Positions 49,420 through 57,486 of a stretch of 64,000 nt of DNA are shown here, in pieces. The DNA is from Paraburkholderia megapolitana (lineage in GTDB: Bacteria > Pseudomonadota > Gammaproteobacteria > Burkholderiales > Burkholderiaceae), in assembly GCF_007556815.1 (NCBI RefSeq), contig NZ_CP041745.1:2705001-2769000 (forward strand). The letters are read 5' to 3'. The notes under the pieces are model-generated. The model did not search any database, had not been told where the DNA came from, and worked only from the letters and a program-made list of their open reading frames with translations. How positions within the stretch are numbered: position 1 is the stretch's first letter; each line of letters starts with the position of its first letter. A program made the translations under genes and the position numbers.

Positions 49420-50328
49420 TCATACAGGCATGCCTCGCACGCATGAGGCCGGCCAACCCGTGCCCAGCATGGGGTCGTACACGTCCGCACGCCGATCCTG
49501 CAACACGTGATTGAAAGCGTTCAGCGTGCGTTCCGAACGGGTTCGCGCAAGATCGATTGCGGCATACAGGATTTCTTCTCGATCGACACTGGCCGGGCCC
49601 GCGACAGGCCATCCGTCTCCCCCCACAATCAGGCTCTGGCCAATGAACGGCTGACCACGCTCCACGCCGATGCGGCTTGCGCATGCGATCGCTACGCCGT
49701 TGCTGTGCGCGGCCGCCATCGTGAGCGTCGTGGCCATGGCGGGACGATCGTCCGGTTGTGCCGGCATCGGGACCCAGTTGGTCGGCACGCAAACAATGTC
49801 CGCACCTTGCATGGCAGCAAGCCGGTATGTTTCGGGAAACCAGCCGTCGTAGCAGATTGCGATGGCGATTCGTCCCAACGGTGTGTCGAAGACTGGAACA
49901 CCCAGGTCGCCCGGCTCGAAGAAGAGGCGTTCGTTATTCCAGAGATGCAGCTTGCGATAGACGCCGACGTGACCCGCCGGGCCGGTCAGGATTGCAGAGT
50001 TGTAGAGTTGATTGCCTGCCCGCTCGGCGATTCCACTGACGATATGGACACCGAGACGTTGCGCCGTCTCAGCAAGCAATTGCGCGGTTTCCCCCTCTGG
50101 CAGGGGTTCGGCCAGCGCGAATGCCTCGGCGCGATCGGTGAACACATAGCCACTATTGGCCAGCTCCGGCAACACCACCAGGGACGCACCGTGATTCGCA
50201 GCGACTTCGATGTACCGGACGCATTGCGCCACGTTGTCGTGCTTCCTGCCGACCTGAGGTTCCATCTGAACACATGCGACGACCAGGCCTTCGACGCCGC
50301 GTTCTGCGGGGTTGTACTGCAACGCCAT
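49420..50328 (-). CDS. Carbon-nitrogen hydrolase (nitrilase superfamily)
   Basis: This 302-residue enzyme has the Glu-Lys-Cys triad of the superfamily: E55 in VVLPELANSGY, K126 in YRKLHLW and C159 in IAICYDGWFPE. Members hydrolyse nitriles, aliphatic amides, carbamoyl-amines or acyl groups; C-Y-D-G-W-F-P-E is most like amide or carbamoyl hydrolases, so a nitrile substrate is less likely. It is the first gene of the operon, behind an attenuator. ATG 50328 is chosen from the GGGAG six bases upstream. Confidence 0.88.
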   Translation of the reverse strand: MALQYNPAERGVEGLVVACVQMEPQVGRKHDNVAQCVRYIEVAANHGASLVVLPELANSGYVFTDRAEAFALAEPLPEGETAQLLAETAQRLGVHIVSGIAERAGNQLYNSAILTGPAGHVGVYRKLHLWNNERLFFEPGDLGVPVFDTPLGRIAIAICYDGWFPETYRLAAMQGADIVCVPTNWVPMPAQPDDRPAMATTLTMAAAHSNGVAIACASRIGVERGQPFIGQSLIVGGDGWPVAGPASVDREEILYAAIDLARTRSERTLNAFNHVLQDRRADVYDPMLGTGWPASCVRGMPV

Positions 50329-50341
50329 CATTTCTTCTCCC

Positions 50342-50388
50342 AAAAGCAAAAAGCCCCCGAACCAGCGTTGGACGCAAGTTCGGGGGCT
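50342..50388 (-). terminator. Leader terminator (attenuator) of the amide operon
   Basis: On the minus strand an 11-base perfect stem (AGCCCCCGAAC at 50378-50388, its complement at 50352-50362) with a 15-base loop runs into TTTTGCTTTT. It stands between promoter and first gene, so it should stop most transcripts unless prevented. Confidence 0.92.
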
Positions 50389-50389
50389 G

Positions 50390-50403
50390 CATAGCCTTTC
50401 ATG
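50390..50403 (-). promoter_or_regulatory. ANTAR target hairpin P2
   Basis: The minus-strand RNA forms CAUG/UAUG (four pairs, one G-U) around the six-base loop AAAGGC, with A at loop position 1 and G at position 4, as ANTAR proteins require. An outer GCU/AGC pairing would use the first bases of the terminator stem, giving a possible switch. Confidence 0.7.
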
Positions 50404-50408
50404 TGTAG

Positions 50409-50426
50409 CACGGCATCGTTGCCGTG
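50409..50426 (-). promoter_or_regulatory. ANTAR target hairpin P1
   Basis: The minus-strand RNA forms a perfect 6-base stem CACGGC/GCCGUG around the loop AACGAU, again with A1 and G4. Five bases separate it from P2, a normal linker for ANTAR targets. Confidence 0.78.
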
Positions 50427-50461
50427 GAACCGCCAGAAAAAATGACGATTCAGTCGAGCCG

Positions 50462-50490
50462 AATTTATGAAGCCAAATTCACGATGTCAA
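50462..50490 (-). promoter_or_regulatory. Amide operon promoter
   Basis: On the minus strand a perfect -35 TTGACA (50485-50490), a 17-base spacer and -10 TAAATT (50462-50467). Transcription should start near 50455, about 30 bases before hairpin P1. Confidence 0.8.
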
Positions 50491-50636
50491 GAAATTCAAC
50501 GGCATCAGGAGCAAATACCTGCGGGAGCGACTCTCCGGCAAGCGCGTACTGGCGTCCGGCGCAGAATCTGTACCGCCGTGCACGGCGCGGCGGGTCTTAT
50601 ACTCCGCCGATACACGACTGACGAGCGAATCGACAG

Positions 50637-51341
50637 ATGAAAACAATCGGCGTGATCGGTGGAATGAGCTGGGAATCGTCGGCCGAGTATTACCGGCTGC
50701 TGAACCGCTACGCGAAAGCGCGACTGGGCGGTCACCACAACGCACGCAGCCTGATGGTGACCGTCGATTTCGCGACGATCGAGGCCGACCAGCGCGCCGA
50801 TGACTGGGACTCGCTCGGTCGACAGATGGCCGATGCCGCACGGCAACTCGAACAGGGTGGCGCCGACATCGTGATGCTCGCGACGAACACGATGCATCGC
50901 GTGTGCGAATCGATCGAACAGACGATCCATGTGCCGTTCCTGCACATCGCCGATCCAACCGGTGCGGCGCTACGTCGCGCGGGCATCGAACGTGTGGGTC
51001 TGCTCGGCACGCGCTATACGATGGAACAGACCTTCTACGTGGGCAGACTGCGCGAACGCTATGGTCTCGATACCGTGATCCCCGATGAACAAGGCCGCGC
51101 GGACGTGCATCGCATCATCTACGACGAACTGTGCCACGGCACGATCGATGCGCATTCGCGGGCTACGTATCAACGCGTGATCGAATATCTTGCGGCGCGT
51201 GGCGCGCAGGCAGTGATACTCGGTTGCACGGAGATAACACTGCTGATCAAGCCTGAAGATTCCGCGCTGCCGGTGTTCGATACAACCGCGCTGCATGCGC
51301 AGGCGGCGGTCGACTGGGCGATATCCGAAGACACGTTGTGA
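50637..51341 (+). CDS. ygeA: YgeA-type broad-range amino acid racemase (Asp/Glu racemase family)
   Basis: This 234-residue enzyme is closely similar to E. coli YgeA along its length (MKTIGVIGGMSWESSAEYYRLLN, ATNTMHRV, FLHIADPTG, LLGTRYTMEQ, GCTEI). The catalytic pair is T83 and C197, the same as in YgeA, which racemises homoserine and other amino acids without PLP. It is divergent from the amide operon, so it may share its control region but not its leader. Role in the cell unknown; D-amino acid supply or recycling is possible. Confidence 0.88.
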   Translation: MKTIGVIGGMSWESSAEYYRLLNRYAKARLGGHHNARSLMVTVDFATIEADQRADDWDSLGRQMADAARQLEQGGADIVMLATNTMHRVCESIEQTIHVPFLHIADPTGAALRRAGIERVGLLGTRYTMEQTFYVGRLRERYGLDTVIPDEQGRADVHRIIYDELCHGTIDAHSRATYQRVIEYLAARGAQAVILGCTEITLLIKPEDSALPVFDTTALHAQAAVDWAISEDTL

Positions 51342-51368
51342 CGCGCTGCAAATCGCAAATGACCCCGC

Positions 51369-52193
51369 CTAGACGGTTGTCGCCGCAGCGCGCCGCGAAG
51401 CAGCCCGTGTCACCAGATCGTCCAGATAGCGATCCATCGTTTCGAGCGCAACCGCGATGCCCTCCGCGATAGCCAGGCGCCGTTGCGGTTGCAGTTCGAC
51501 CGACGGCTGAATCACACATTCGCTCCACTCACGCGCGTGATGTTCATCGCAGGTCAGATGGATGCTGACGAACTCGAGTTCGTGTTCGTTCAGACCCAGT
51601 CGGCGCAGACCCTCGTTCATCTTCTGCATCCGGTGCAGCGCCATCGTTTCGATCATGAAGAGCGCGCCGACCAGACACCACGGGTCGCAGTAGTAGCCGT
51701 AGTGAAGGATCAGCGTGCGGTCGGCGAGGCTCGGGTAGCTGTCGAGCACAAGCCCATCGCCTGCCTTTGCCTTAAGCGCGAGCATCAGGCGCCGCATCAG
51801 ATCCGCGTGCGGCACCGGCAGCCTTTCATCGTCGATATTGCGCTGTAACGCATCACGCGCCACATCGCAGACCTGAGCCTGCATCACGCGCTCAACCAGC
51901 AGTAAAAACGAAGGGAAGTAGCGATTCTCCAGCATGAACGTCGCGAACTCGCGCAAGGTCACTTTCGTCGCCAGCCAGTCGTACCAGGGGTGACGGTGCG
52001 AGCGATGCGAGAGGATCGCGTCAGACCATGCTTCGATCGGAAGGCCCGCAAACAATTCGACGAGTTCCGCGGCCCGCTCGCGTTGCGGCTTCCACCAGTG
52101 ACGCAGCGACTGCATGTCCGCATCCGCGAGCCGACCGTCGGTCATACCCTCGGCACAACGTTGCAGCAGTGCTGGATCGAAATCGGTAGTCAT
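51369..52193 (-). CDS. Haem-oxygenase-fold diiron (iron-containing redox enzyme) family protein
   Basis: This 274-residue all-helical protein has the pattern of haem-oxygenase-like diiron oxidases/oxygenases: ENRYFPSFLLLVE (E89), NIDDERLPVPHADL (D122/E123 and H129), YCDPWCLVGALFMIETM (E182) and IHLTCDEHHAREW (E217, H218/H219). These enzymes use O2 for unusual reactions in natural-product pathways, such as oxidative C-C cleavage, N-oxygenation and alkene formation. It is the last gene of a five-gene cluster. Which of the listed residues are ligands is inferred. Confidence 0.72.
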   Translation of the reverse strand: MTTDFDPALLQRCAEGMTDGRLADADMQSLRHWWKPQRERAAELVELFAGLPIEAWSDAILSHRSHRHPWYDWLATKVTLREFATFMLENRYFPSFLLLVERVMQAQVCDVARDALQRNIDDERLPVPHADLMRRLMLALKAKAGDGLVLDSYPSLADRTLILHYGYYCDPWCLVGALFMIETMALHRMQKMNEGLRRLGLNEHELEFVSIHLTCDEHHAREWSECVIQPSVELQPQRRLAIAEGIAVALETMDRYLDDLVTRAASRRAAATTV

Positions 52194-52219
52194 GGTGTAG
52201 CGCTCCGTTCTGAGGATTT

Positions 52220-53419
52220 CTAACCCGCCTCTACAGCGTCGACCACCGACCCGGCCCGCTTCGCCGCCAGCATCGGCATCGTGAGCATCGTGCTGGCGAC
52301 AGCCATCAGCAGGAGCGCGGTGAACGTCGGATGATCGATGATGCCTTTATCGAGCAGGATATTGACGAAGATGATCATGATCAGCGCCTTCGTCTGCAGC
52401 AGCCAGCCAATCCGGTAAGCGTCGCCACGCGGCCATTTCAGGATCTTGCCGGCAAGTTGCACGCCGAGCAGTTTGCCGACCACCGAGGCAAGCAGCAGGA
52501 CCGCGGCAAGGATCAGCACCGCACCGCCATGCATGTTCCAGCTCGTTCGCAGACCCGTGCTCAGAAAGAACACCGGCATGATGGATAGCAGCACGCCGTC
52601 TCGAAAGAGATCCATCTGCTTTCTGTCGAACCAGTCGGAATCGAGGATCGCCCCCGCGAGAAACGCGCCGACCATGAAATGCAGGCCGGACCAGTCGGCA
52701 GCGAGGCCACTCGCTGCCAGCCAGACCAGTCCGACGTACCAGCGGTCGCGCTCGGGCAATCGCGCCATCAGCTTGCGTATCGCGTAGGCTGCAACCGCGT
52801 AGCCGATGAGGAAAACCAGTTGCCGTCCCGCGCGATTCCAGTCCAGCAGGATCAGCGCGAGCACGCCCCAGATCGCGACGTCGTCGAAACTCGCATAGCG
52901 CAGCACGCGCTGGCCGAACGGCGAGCGCAGTATTTCCAGCCGGTCGAGAAACAGCACGAGGATCGGCAACGCTGTCACCGCGCAGGCCATGCCGATGCCG
53001 AAGGTGGCCTGCCATGACTTGCCTGCCACACCGCTCCAGACACCGAGCTTCAGCATCGCGGCCGCGGCAATGCAGCCCAGCAGAAACGGCATCCCGAGCG
53101 CCAGCGACGCGGTAACGCTGGTGTCGAGGCGGTGCTTCCACACCTGCTTCAGATCAAGCTCGATACCGGCGATCCAGACGAAAATCATCACTGCCCACCA
53201 CGCGATGCCGTTCAGCGCCGCAATCACATGCGGGCTGAAAACGAGGCTGTAGTAGCCGGGGAAAACGGCGCCCAGCACGCCCGGCCCCAACAGAATGCCT
53301 GCGATGATCTGCACGACCACCAGTGGCGCGTACGAGTCGGTCCTGACGATCCGCCAGACCAGATAGGGAATCGCGAAGATCATCAGCATCGCGAGAAGGA
53401 ACACGTCTGAGTCGTTCAT
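52220..53419 (-). CDS. CPA2-type cation:proton antiporter
   Basis: This 399-residue membrane protein has about 12 hydrophobic segments and the Na+/H+ exchanger fold: IIAGILLGPGVLGAVFPGYY near the start, the ion-path FDDVAIWG (two aspartates) and WSGLHFMVGAFLAGAILD. It lacks the C-terminal RCK/TrkA-N domain of Kef systems. In this cluster it could be an exporter or a self-protection pump; that is inference. It begins 51 bases after the P450 gene. Confidence 0.88.
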   Translation of the reverse strand: MNDSDVFLLAMLMIFAIPYLVWRIVRTDSYAPLVVVQIIAGILLGPGVLGAVFPGYYSLVFSPHVIAALNGIAWWAVMIFVWIAGIELDLKQVWKHRLDTSVTASLALGMPFLLGCIAAAAMLKLGVWSGVAGKSWQATFGIGMACAVTALPILVLFLDRLEILRSPFGQRVLRYASFDDVAIWGVLALILLDWNRAGRQLVFLIGYAVAAYAIRKLMARLPERDRWYVGLVWLAASGLAADWSGLHFMVGAFLAGAILDSDWFDRKQMDLFRDGVLLSIMPVFFLSTGLRTSWNMHGGAVLILAAVLLLASVVGKLLGVQLAGKILKWPRGDAYRIGWLLQTKALIMIIFVNILLDKGIIDHPTFTALLLMAVASTMLTMPMLAAKRAGSVVDAVEAG

Positions 53420-53470
53420 GAGACTGGCACCGTTTAAGGGTGGGACGTCTTTATGCTTCGCTTCGAGTAC

Positions 53471-54847
53471 TCAACGCGTATCGGCGTGCACAGGACAACG
53501 CGCCGCCTCGAAATGCCGCTGACACAGACGCAGTCGTCGCGCGTGCCAGACCATCCAGGTGCCCAGCACGAGTTGCAGCAGACTGCGCCACACGTCTTCC
53601 CAGCGATCGCGTAGCGCCATGAACGCCAGCACGCCGGAACGCACGCGCGGATGTTCCGCGCCGCCTCTCGCGACGAGCAGGCAAGGACCGCGATGCGGAA
53701 TTGAACGGGTGTGAGAGGCCGACGAATAGCACGCGAAGCGCTTGAGCAATTCGCGGCCAGCGGCGCGCATCGTTACCATCGCCACGGCCTGGGCCGGACA
53801 CGGCCGGTTCGCCGTTACACCGAACGGGATGTAAGTCGCGTCCCGCTTCGACAGGCCATTCCATCGCGTCGGATCGAAGCGTTCGGGATCGTCGAATCCG
53901 GTGCGCTGATAGTCGCTGTAGTTGAAGCACAGTACCGAGCCTTGCGAAATCGTCGTGTGATCGTCGACGGCGATATCGGCGGTGGCGATTCTGTGAGCGA
54001 TGCCGAACAGCGGAAACGCGCGCAACGTCTCGGCGATCACCTGATCGAGGTAGTGATTGTCGTGATCGTTATCGACCAGTGCCTGCTGGACTTCCTGGTG
54101 CTGGGCGATCGCGAGGATCAGGTGGGTCATCGCCTCGGACATCTGCACGATGGCCGTATTGAAGAAGACGCCTTGCAGGTACAACGCCTGTTCGTCGATG
54201 GAGAGTCCGTCGGGAAGCGGATTCGTCAACTTGCCGGCTTTGATTTTCTCGATCAGGAAAGCCGTCAGTCGCTCGCGTTTTTTCATGTGACGCAGACCGC
54301 AGCATTTGAGCGCGGTGACGACGTCGTCGGCGTTGTCGACGATCAGCTTGCGCGCTGTCGGCGTACAAGGTTCGCCGAACACCAACTGGTAATAGAAGTC
54401 GGCCCACACCGACATCATCAGATTGCGCAAGCGCACCAGCACCATGTTTTTGCCCGACAGGTCGGCATAGGCACGTTCGGCGCAACGCGCCGCGAGTTCT
54501 TCGGCATTGACCTTCGGCAGCGCCAGAAACTGCCGCGTTGCTCGCGCGACTTCGTCGTAGCGCGCGCCCGCTTCGAGATGCTCCTGATGAATCTCCGGTC
54601 CCGGCGAGAGCCAGTACCAGAACAGATCGGACAAGCCCGCGCCCTTGCTGCGGCCGTTGGCGGCCGGATGCGAATAGACCTGCATGAACTGCGCGGCGCT
54701 GACCGTCGGTCCGGGAACGGCGATACCTTCTTCGCCGTTGATGCGTACAAAGATACGCGCCCTCAGCGCGAGCACACGCTGTGGAAGCCACCACGGAATA
54801 CTGGCGAACACTGCGAAACCCAACACGATGCCTAGTGCCGCTGCCAT
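53471..54847 (-). CDS. Membrane-anchored atypical cytochrome P450
   Basis: This 458-residue protein has an N-terminal membrane anchor (ALGIVLGFAVFASIPWWL, about 4-21), rare in bacterial P450s. The K-helix ExxR is E273-R276 (ETLR) and the haem-ligand cysteine is C350 in PFGVTANRPCPAQ. The haem loop departs from FxxGxRxCxG: R348 and C350 fit, but A346 and A352 replace the two glycines and F342 is one residue further from the cysteine. I see no AGxDT-like acid-alcohol pair in the I-helix region (about 222-245), so it may not be a normal monooxygenase. The C-terminal 60 residues add a second hydrophobic stretch. ATG 54847 has GGAGG upstream and overlaps the previous gene by 16 bases. Confidence 0.8.
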   Translation of the reverse strand: MAAALGIVLGFAVFASIPWWLPQRVLALRARIFVRINGEEGIAVPGPTVSAAQFMQVYSHPAANGRSKGAGLSDLFWYWLSPGPEIHQEHLEAGARYDEVARATRQFLALPKVNAEELAARCAERAYADLSGKNMVLVRLRNLMMSVWADFYYQLVFGEPCTPTARKLIVDNADDVVTALKCCGLRHMKKRERLTAFLIEKIKAGKLTNPLPDGLSIDEQALYLQGVFFNTAIVQMSEAMTHLILAIAQHQEVQQALVDNDHDNHYLDQVIAETLRAFPLFGIAHRIATADIAVDDHTTISQGSVLCFNYSDYQRTGFDDPERFDPTRWNGLSKRDATYIPFGVTANRPCPAQAVAMVTMRAAGRELLKRFACYSSASHTRSIPHRGPCLLVARGGAEHPRVRSGVLAFMALRDRWEDVWRSLLQLVLGTWMVWHARRLRLCQRHFEAARCPVHADTR

Positions 54848-55911
54848 GCTTCCTCCCGGCGCTCGAAGCGCAGGAAATCCCGGTTGAGTTCTTTTGGCGA
54901 ATGACAGCCGCATAGCGCGAGCGTGCGCTCTACTTCGGCGCGCAGCATGTGCAGTACGGTGGCAACTCCATCGGCGCCGTCGATGGCTAAGCCCCAGAGT
55001 ATCGGCCGCCCGATTGCGACCGCCGTCGCCCCTAAAGCGAGTGCCTTGACGACGTCGGCGCCGCGCCGGATACCGCCGTCTACCAGCACCGGGACTGCCC
55101 CACCCACGGCGTCGACGATGTCCGGCAGCAGTTCGATCGTTGCGGGGATCGTGTCGAGCTGACGACCGCCGTGGTTAGAGACGATCAAACCATCGACGCC
55201 GCATGCGAGCGCCATTTGCGCATCGGCGGGATGAGCCACGCCCTTGAGCAGAATCTTCAACTGTGTGATCGAGCGCAGCCACTCGACATCCTTCCACGAC
55301 AGCGCAGTAGAAAACGCAATGTTGCGCACTGGAGCGCCAGGTGCGCTATCCGCATCGCGCAGGTTCTCGCAATACATGCCTGCGGGCAGATCGGTGAAAC
55401 CGTTGCGGATGTCGCGTTCGCGTCTGCCGAACACCGGTGAATCGACGGTGACTGCGAGCGCGGTGCAACCGGCTGCTTCGACGCGTCGCACCAGCGACTC
55501 CGTAAACTTCCGGTCGGGCTGCAAGTAGAGCTGAAACCACAGCTTGCCGTTGCCCGCAGCTGCGACGCTCTCGATGGCCTCGGTCGACGCCATCGATGCG
55601 ATCAGAATCGTGTCCGCGGTATGCGCGGCCCGTGCCGTCGCGCATTCGCCGTCGGGATGCGCCAACCGGTGGAACGCCGTAGGCGCAATCAGCACCGGCA
55701 TCGAGATGCGCTGACCGAACAACGCGGTGGACAGGTCCGGGTCGCCCGCGCCACACAGCACGCGTGGGACGAGACCGATCCGCGCATACGCGCTCTCGTT
55801 TGCATGGACGGTCAGCTCGTCGCCGGCGCCACCGGAAAAGTAATCGGCAACCGCAGGCTCGAGGCGTCGATTCGCCTCGGCCTCGAGCTCGCGCAATGTC
55901 AGCGACTCCAT
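54832..55911 (-). CDS. FMN-dependent alpha-hydroxyacid oxidase/dehydrogenase
   Basis: This 359-residue TIM-barrel enzyme is of the glycolate oxidase/L-lactate dehydrogenase family. The active-site pair is in IVSNHGGRQLD (catalytic His and substrate-binding Arg) and FMN is held by DGGIRRGADVVKALALGA. It oxidises a 2-hydroxyacid to a 2-oxoacid; the substrate is unknown. It lies 18 bases after the flavoprotein gene and overlaps the P450 gene by 16 bases, so the three are translationally linked. Confidence 0.9.
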   Translation of the reverse strand: MESLTLRELEAEANRRLEPAVADYFSGGAGDELTVHANESAYARIGLVPRVLCGAGDPDLSTALFGQRISMPVLIAPTAFHRLAHPDGECATARAAHTADTILIASMASTEAIESVAAAGNGKLWFQLYLQPDRKFTESLVRRVEAAGCTALAVTVDSPVFGRRERDIRNGFTDLPAGMYCENLRDADSAPGAPVRNIAFSTALSWKDVEWLRSITQLKILLKGVAHPADAQMALACGVDGLIVSNHGGRQLDTIPATIELLPDIVDAVGGAVPVLVDGGIRRGADVVKALALGATAVAIGRPILWGLAIDGADGVATVLHMLRAEVERTLALCGCHSPKELNRDFLRFERREEAWQRH

Positions 55912-55929
55912 CGCCAGGTATCCTCGCGC

Positions 55930-57486
55930 TCAGGCGGCCATCTCGGCAGCCGGACCCAGCTCGCGTGCGAAGAACGCCTCGAGCGGATCGCGATGCATCG
56001 GCGCAATCCAGTCGTTTTCGAGGTTCTCGGTCACGTGGTGAGTGGCGACCAGTTCGCCGCGACGATAACGACGCACGACCGGATGCAGGTATTGACCTTC
56101 GTGCGAGCGCTCAACGGTGTTTTGCGTAATCCGCCCGACCGTGATGTCGAAAGGATCCACCTTGTCGTGGTCGGGACCGTATTCAAGCGTGATCGCGAAA
56201 TAGCAGTCGGCAGCGGCGAGATCGCTCTGATGCAGATAGTCGACGGATAGCTCTTCGTAATACCGTGTGCCACCACCCGGTTGCACGGTGATCACATCGC
56301 CGATCACACCGAATTGCTGCCACAGCGCCGACGTGCGATTCACCCGCGCGATCACCGCTTCCATCAGTTGACGGGGATCTTGCGACAGTTCGCGGTGCGG
56401 CCATTCGACGTCGTGATATTTGCGCTCGAGCATATGATGCAGCGCCCGCACGGCATAGCGGAACCCGTGGATGAAGCCGCCCGTCGACTTTTTGAAGTCG
56501 CGCACCTGCATCAAGGTGCCGGCGAAATAAAGGTCGGGAATATTGGTCGACTCCCATTCGGCGGTCTGTGCCGGGAAGCGGTCCTTGATGACCAGCTCGG
56601 GCCGGCAACTGTCGTCGAAAATGGAAGAGCCGAAACGAAAGCCAGTGCAAGCAATCACGCGGTCGTAAGGCAGATCCTTCTTCACCTCGCCGGCGCGCGA
56701 GAAACTGAAGATCACCCGATACCCACCGTCGTCACGCCTGTCGATGCGCACGACGTTGCCGTCGAGTATGGCGTTCTGCGATTTCAGCTGATACGTGTCG
56801 AGCAGATTGTTGTTCACCGCCCGCAGATGTCCCACGTAGTGCGTGCGCCACGCGAAACGCACCGGGCTTGGACCGGCCACATGAATCACCGCAGCGGTTT
56901 CCATCAGGTTGTCGGCTGTTTCGAAAGCGGAGTTGCCCTTGCCGATGATCAATACGCGCTGATCGACGAAATCGGCGGGATCGACTGAGACGTCGGCGTA
57001 CTGCTCGACAGTCTCGATACCTGGAATATTGGTGACGTTGGCTTCAGATACACCCGTCGCCACGATCAGGCGTTTCGCGCGGTACTCGTGGCCCTGCTCG
57101 TCGGTAACAACAAAATCGCCCTCGCGACTGATGCGAGTGACGCGCGTGTTGTACTGGATACGCAGCGAAAAGGTCGTCGCAAAGTCGGCAAGATACCGCA
57201 CCATGTCTTTCGATGGTGGGAAATAGCGTGGCGAGTAACGGGTGAAGAGCAGATCGGGATTGTCGGACAGCAGGGAATTCCAGTCCATCCGGAGATTCAG
57301 TTCGGGATCGGTGGTCCCGGTGTGCACCTTGTTGATCGAGATCAACTGCCCGTGCCGCGGATATTGCGTGAAGAAAGTTCCGGGTTGCGCGCCGGCTTCC
57401 AGAATCTGGTAGTCCCTGCCCGCCCGCTCGAGAAAATAGCCAAGCTGAAGTCCGGCCGGTCCCGCTCCGATGATCAGATAGTCCAT
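55930..57486 (-). CDS. FAD/NAD(P)H-dependent monooxygenase-like flavoprotein
   Basis: This 518-residue protein has an N-terminal FAD site GAGPAG (7-12), a second dinucleotide site IGKGNSAFETA near residues 180-190, and an ATG motif (RLIVATGVSE) between them, the layout of class B flavin monooxygenases and FOXRED2-like proteins. About 120 C-terminal residues are extra to the core and unassigned. It heads the five-gene cluster. N- or S-oxygenation is a likely reaction class; the substrate is unknown. Confidence 0.85.
   Translation of the reverse strand: MDYLIIGAGPAGLQLGYFLERAGRDYQILEAGAQPGTFFTQYPRHGQLISINKVHTGTTDPELNLRMDWNSLLSDNPDLLFTRYSPRYFPPSKDMVRYLADFATTFSLRIQYNTRVTRISREGDFVVTDEQGHEYRAKRLIVATGVSEANVTNIPGIETVEQYADVSVDPADFVDQRVLIIGKGNSAFETADNLMETAAVIHVAGPSPVRFAWRTHYVGHLRAVNNNLLDTYQLKSQNAILDGNVVRIDRRDDGGYRVIFSFSRAGEVKKDLPYDRVIACTGFRFGSSIFDDSCRPELVIKDRFPAQTAEWESTNIPDLYFAGTLMQVRDFKKSTGGFIHGFRYAVRALHHMLERKYHDVEWPHRELSQDPRQLMEAVIARVNRTSALWQQFGVIGDVITVQPGGGTRYYEELSVDYLHQSDLAAADCYFAITLEYGPDHDKVDPFDITVGRITQNTVERSHEGQYLHPVVRRYRRGELVATHHVTENLENDWIAPMHRDPLEAFFARELGPAAEMAA

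Larger units (their letters stand above)
50329..50636. other. Leader and promoter region of the amide operon
   Basis: This 308-base gap holds, on the minus strand, a consensus-like promoter (50462-50490), two tandem ANTAR-type hairpins (50409-50426 and 50390-50403) and an intrinsic terminator (50342-50388) that ends 14 bases before the first start codon. It also holds, on the plus strand, a -10-like TATACT (50598-50603) for the racemase gene. Confidence 0.85.

Noticed and set aside
50385..50396. Alternative P2 hairpin GGC-UAUGCA-GCC in the amide leader
   Set aside because: It has only three base pairs and U at loop position 1. The overlapping CAUG-AAAGGC-UAUG hairpin has four pairs with A1 and G4.
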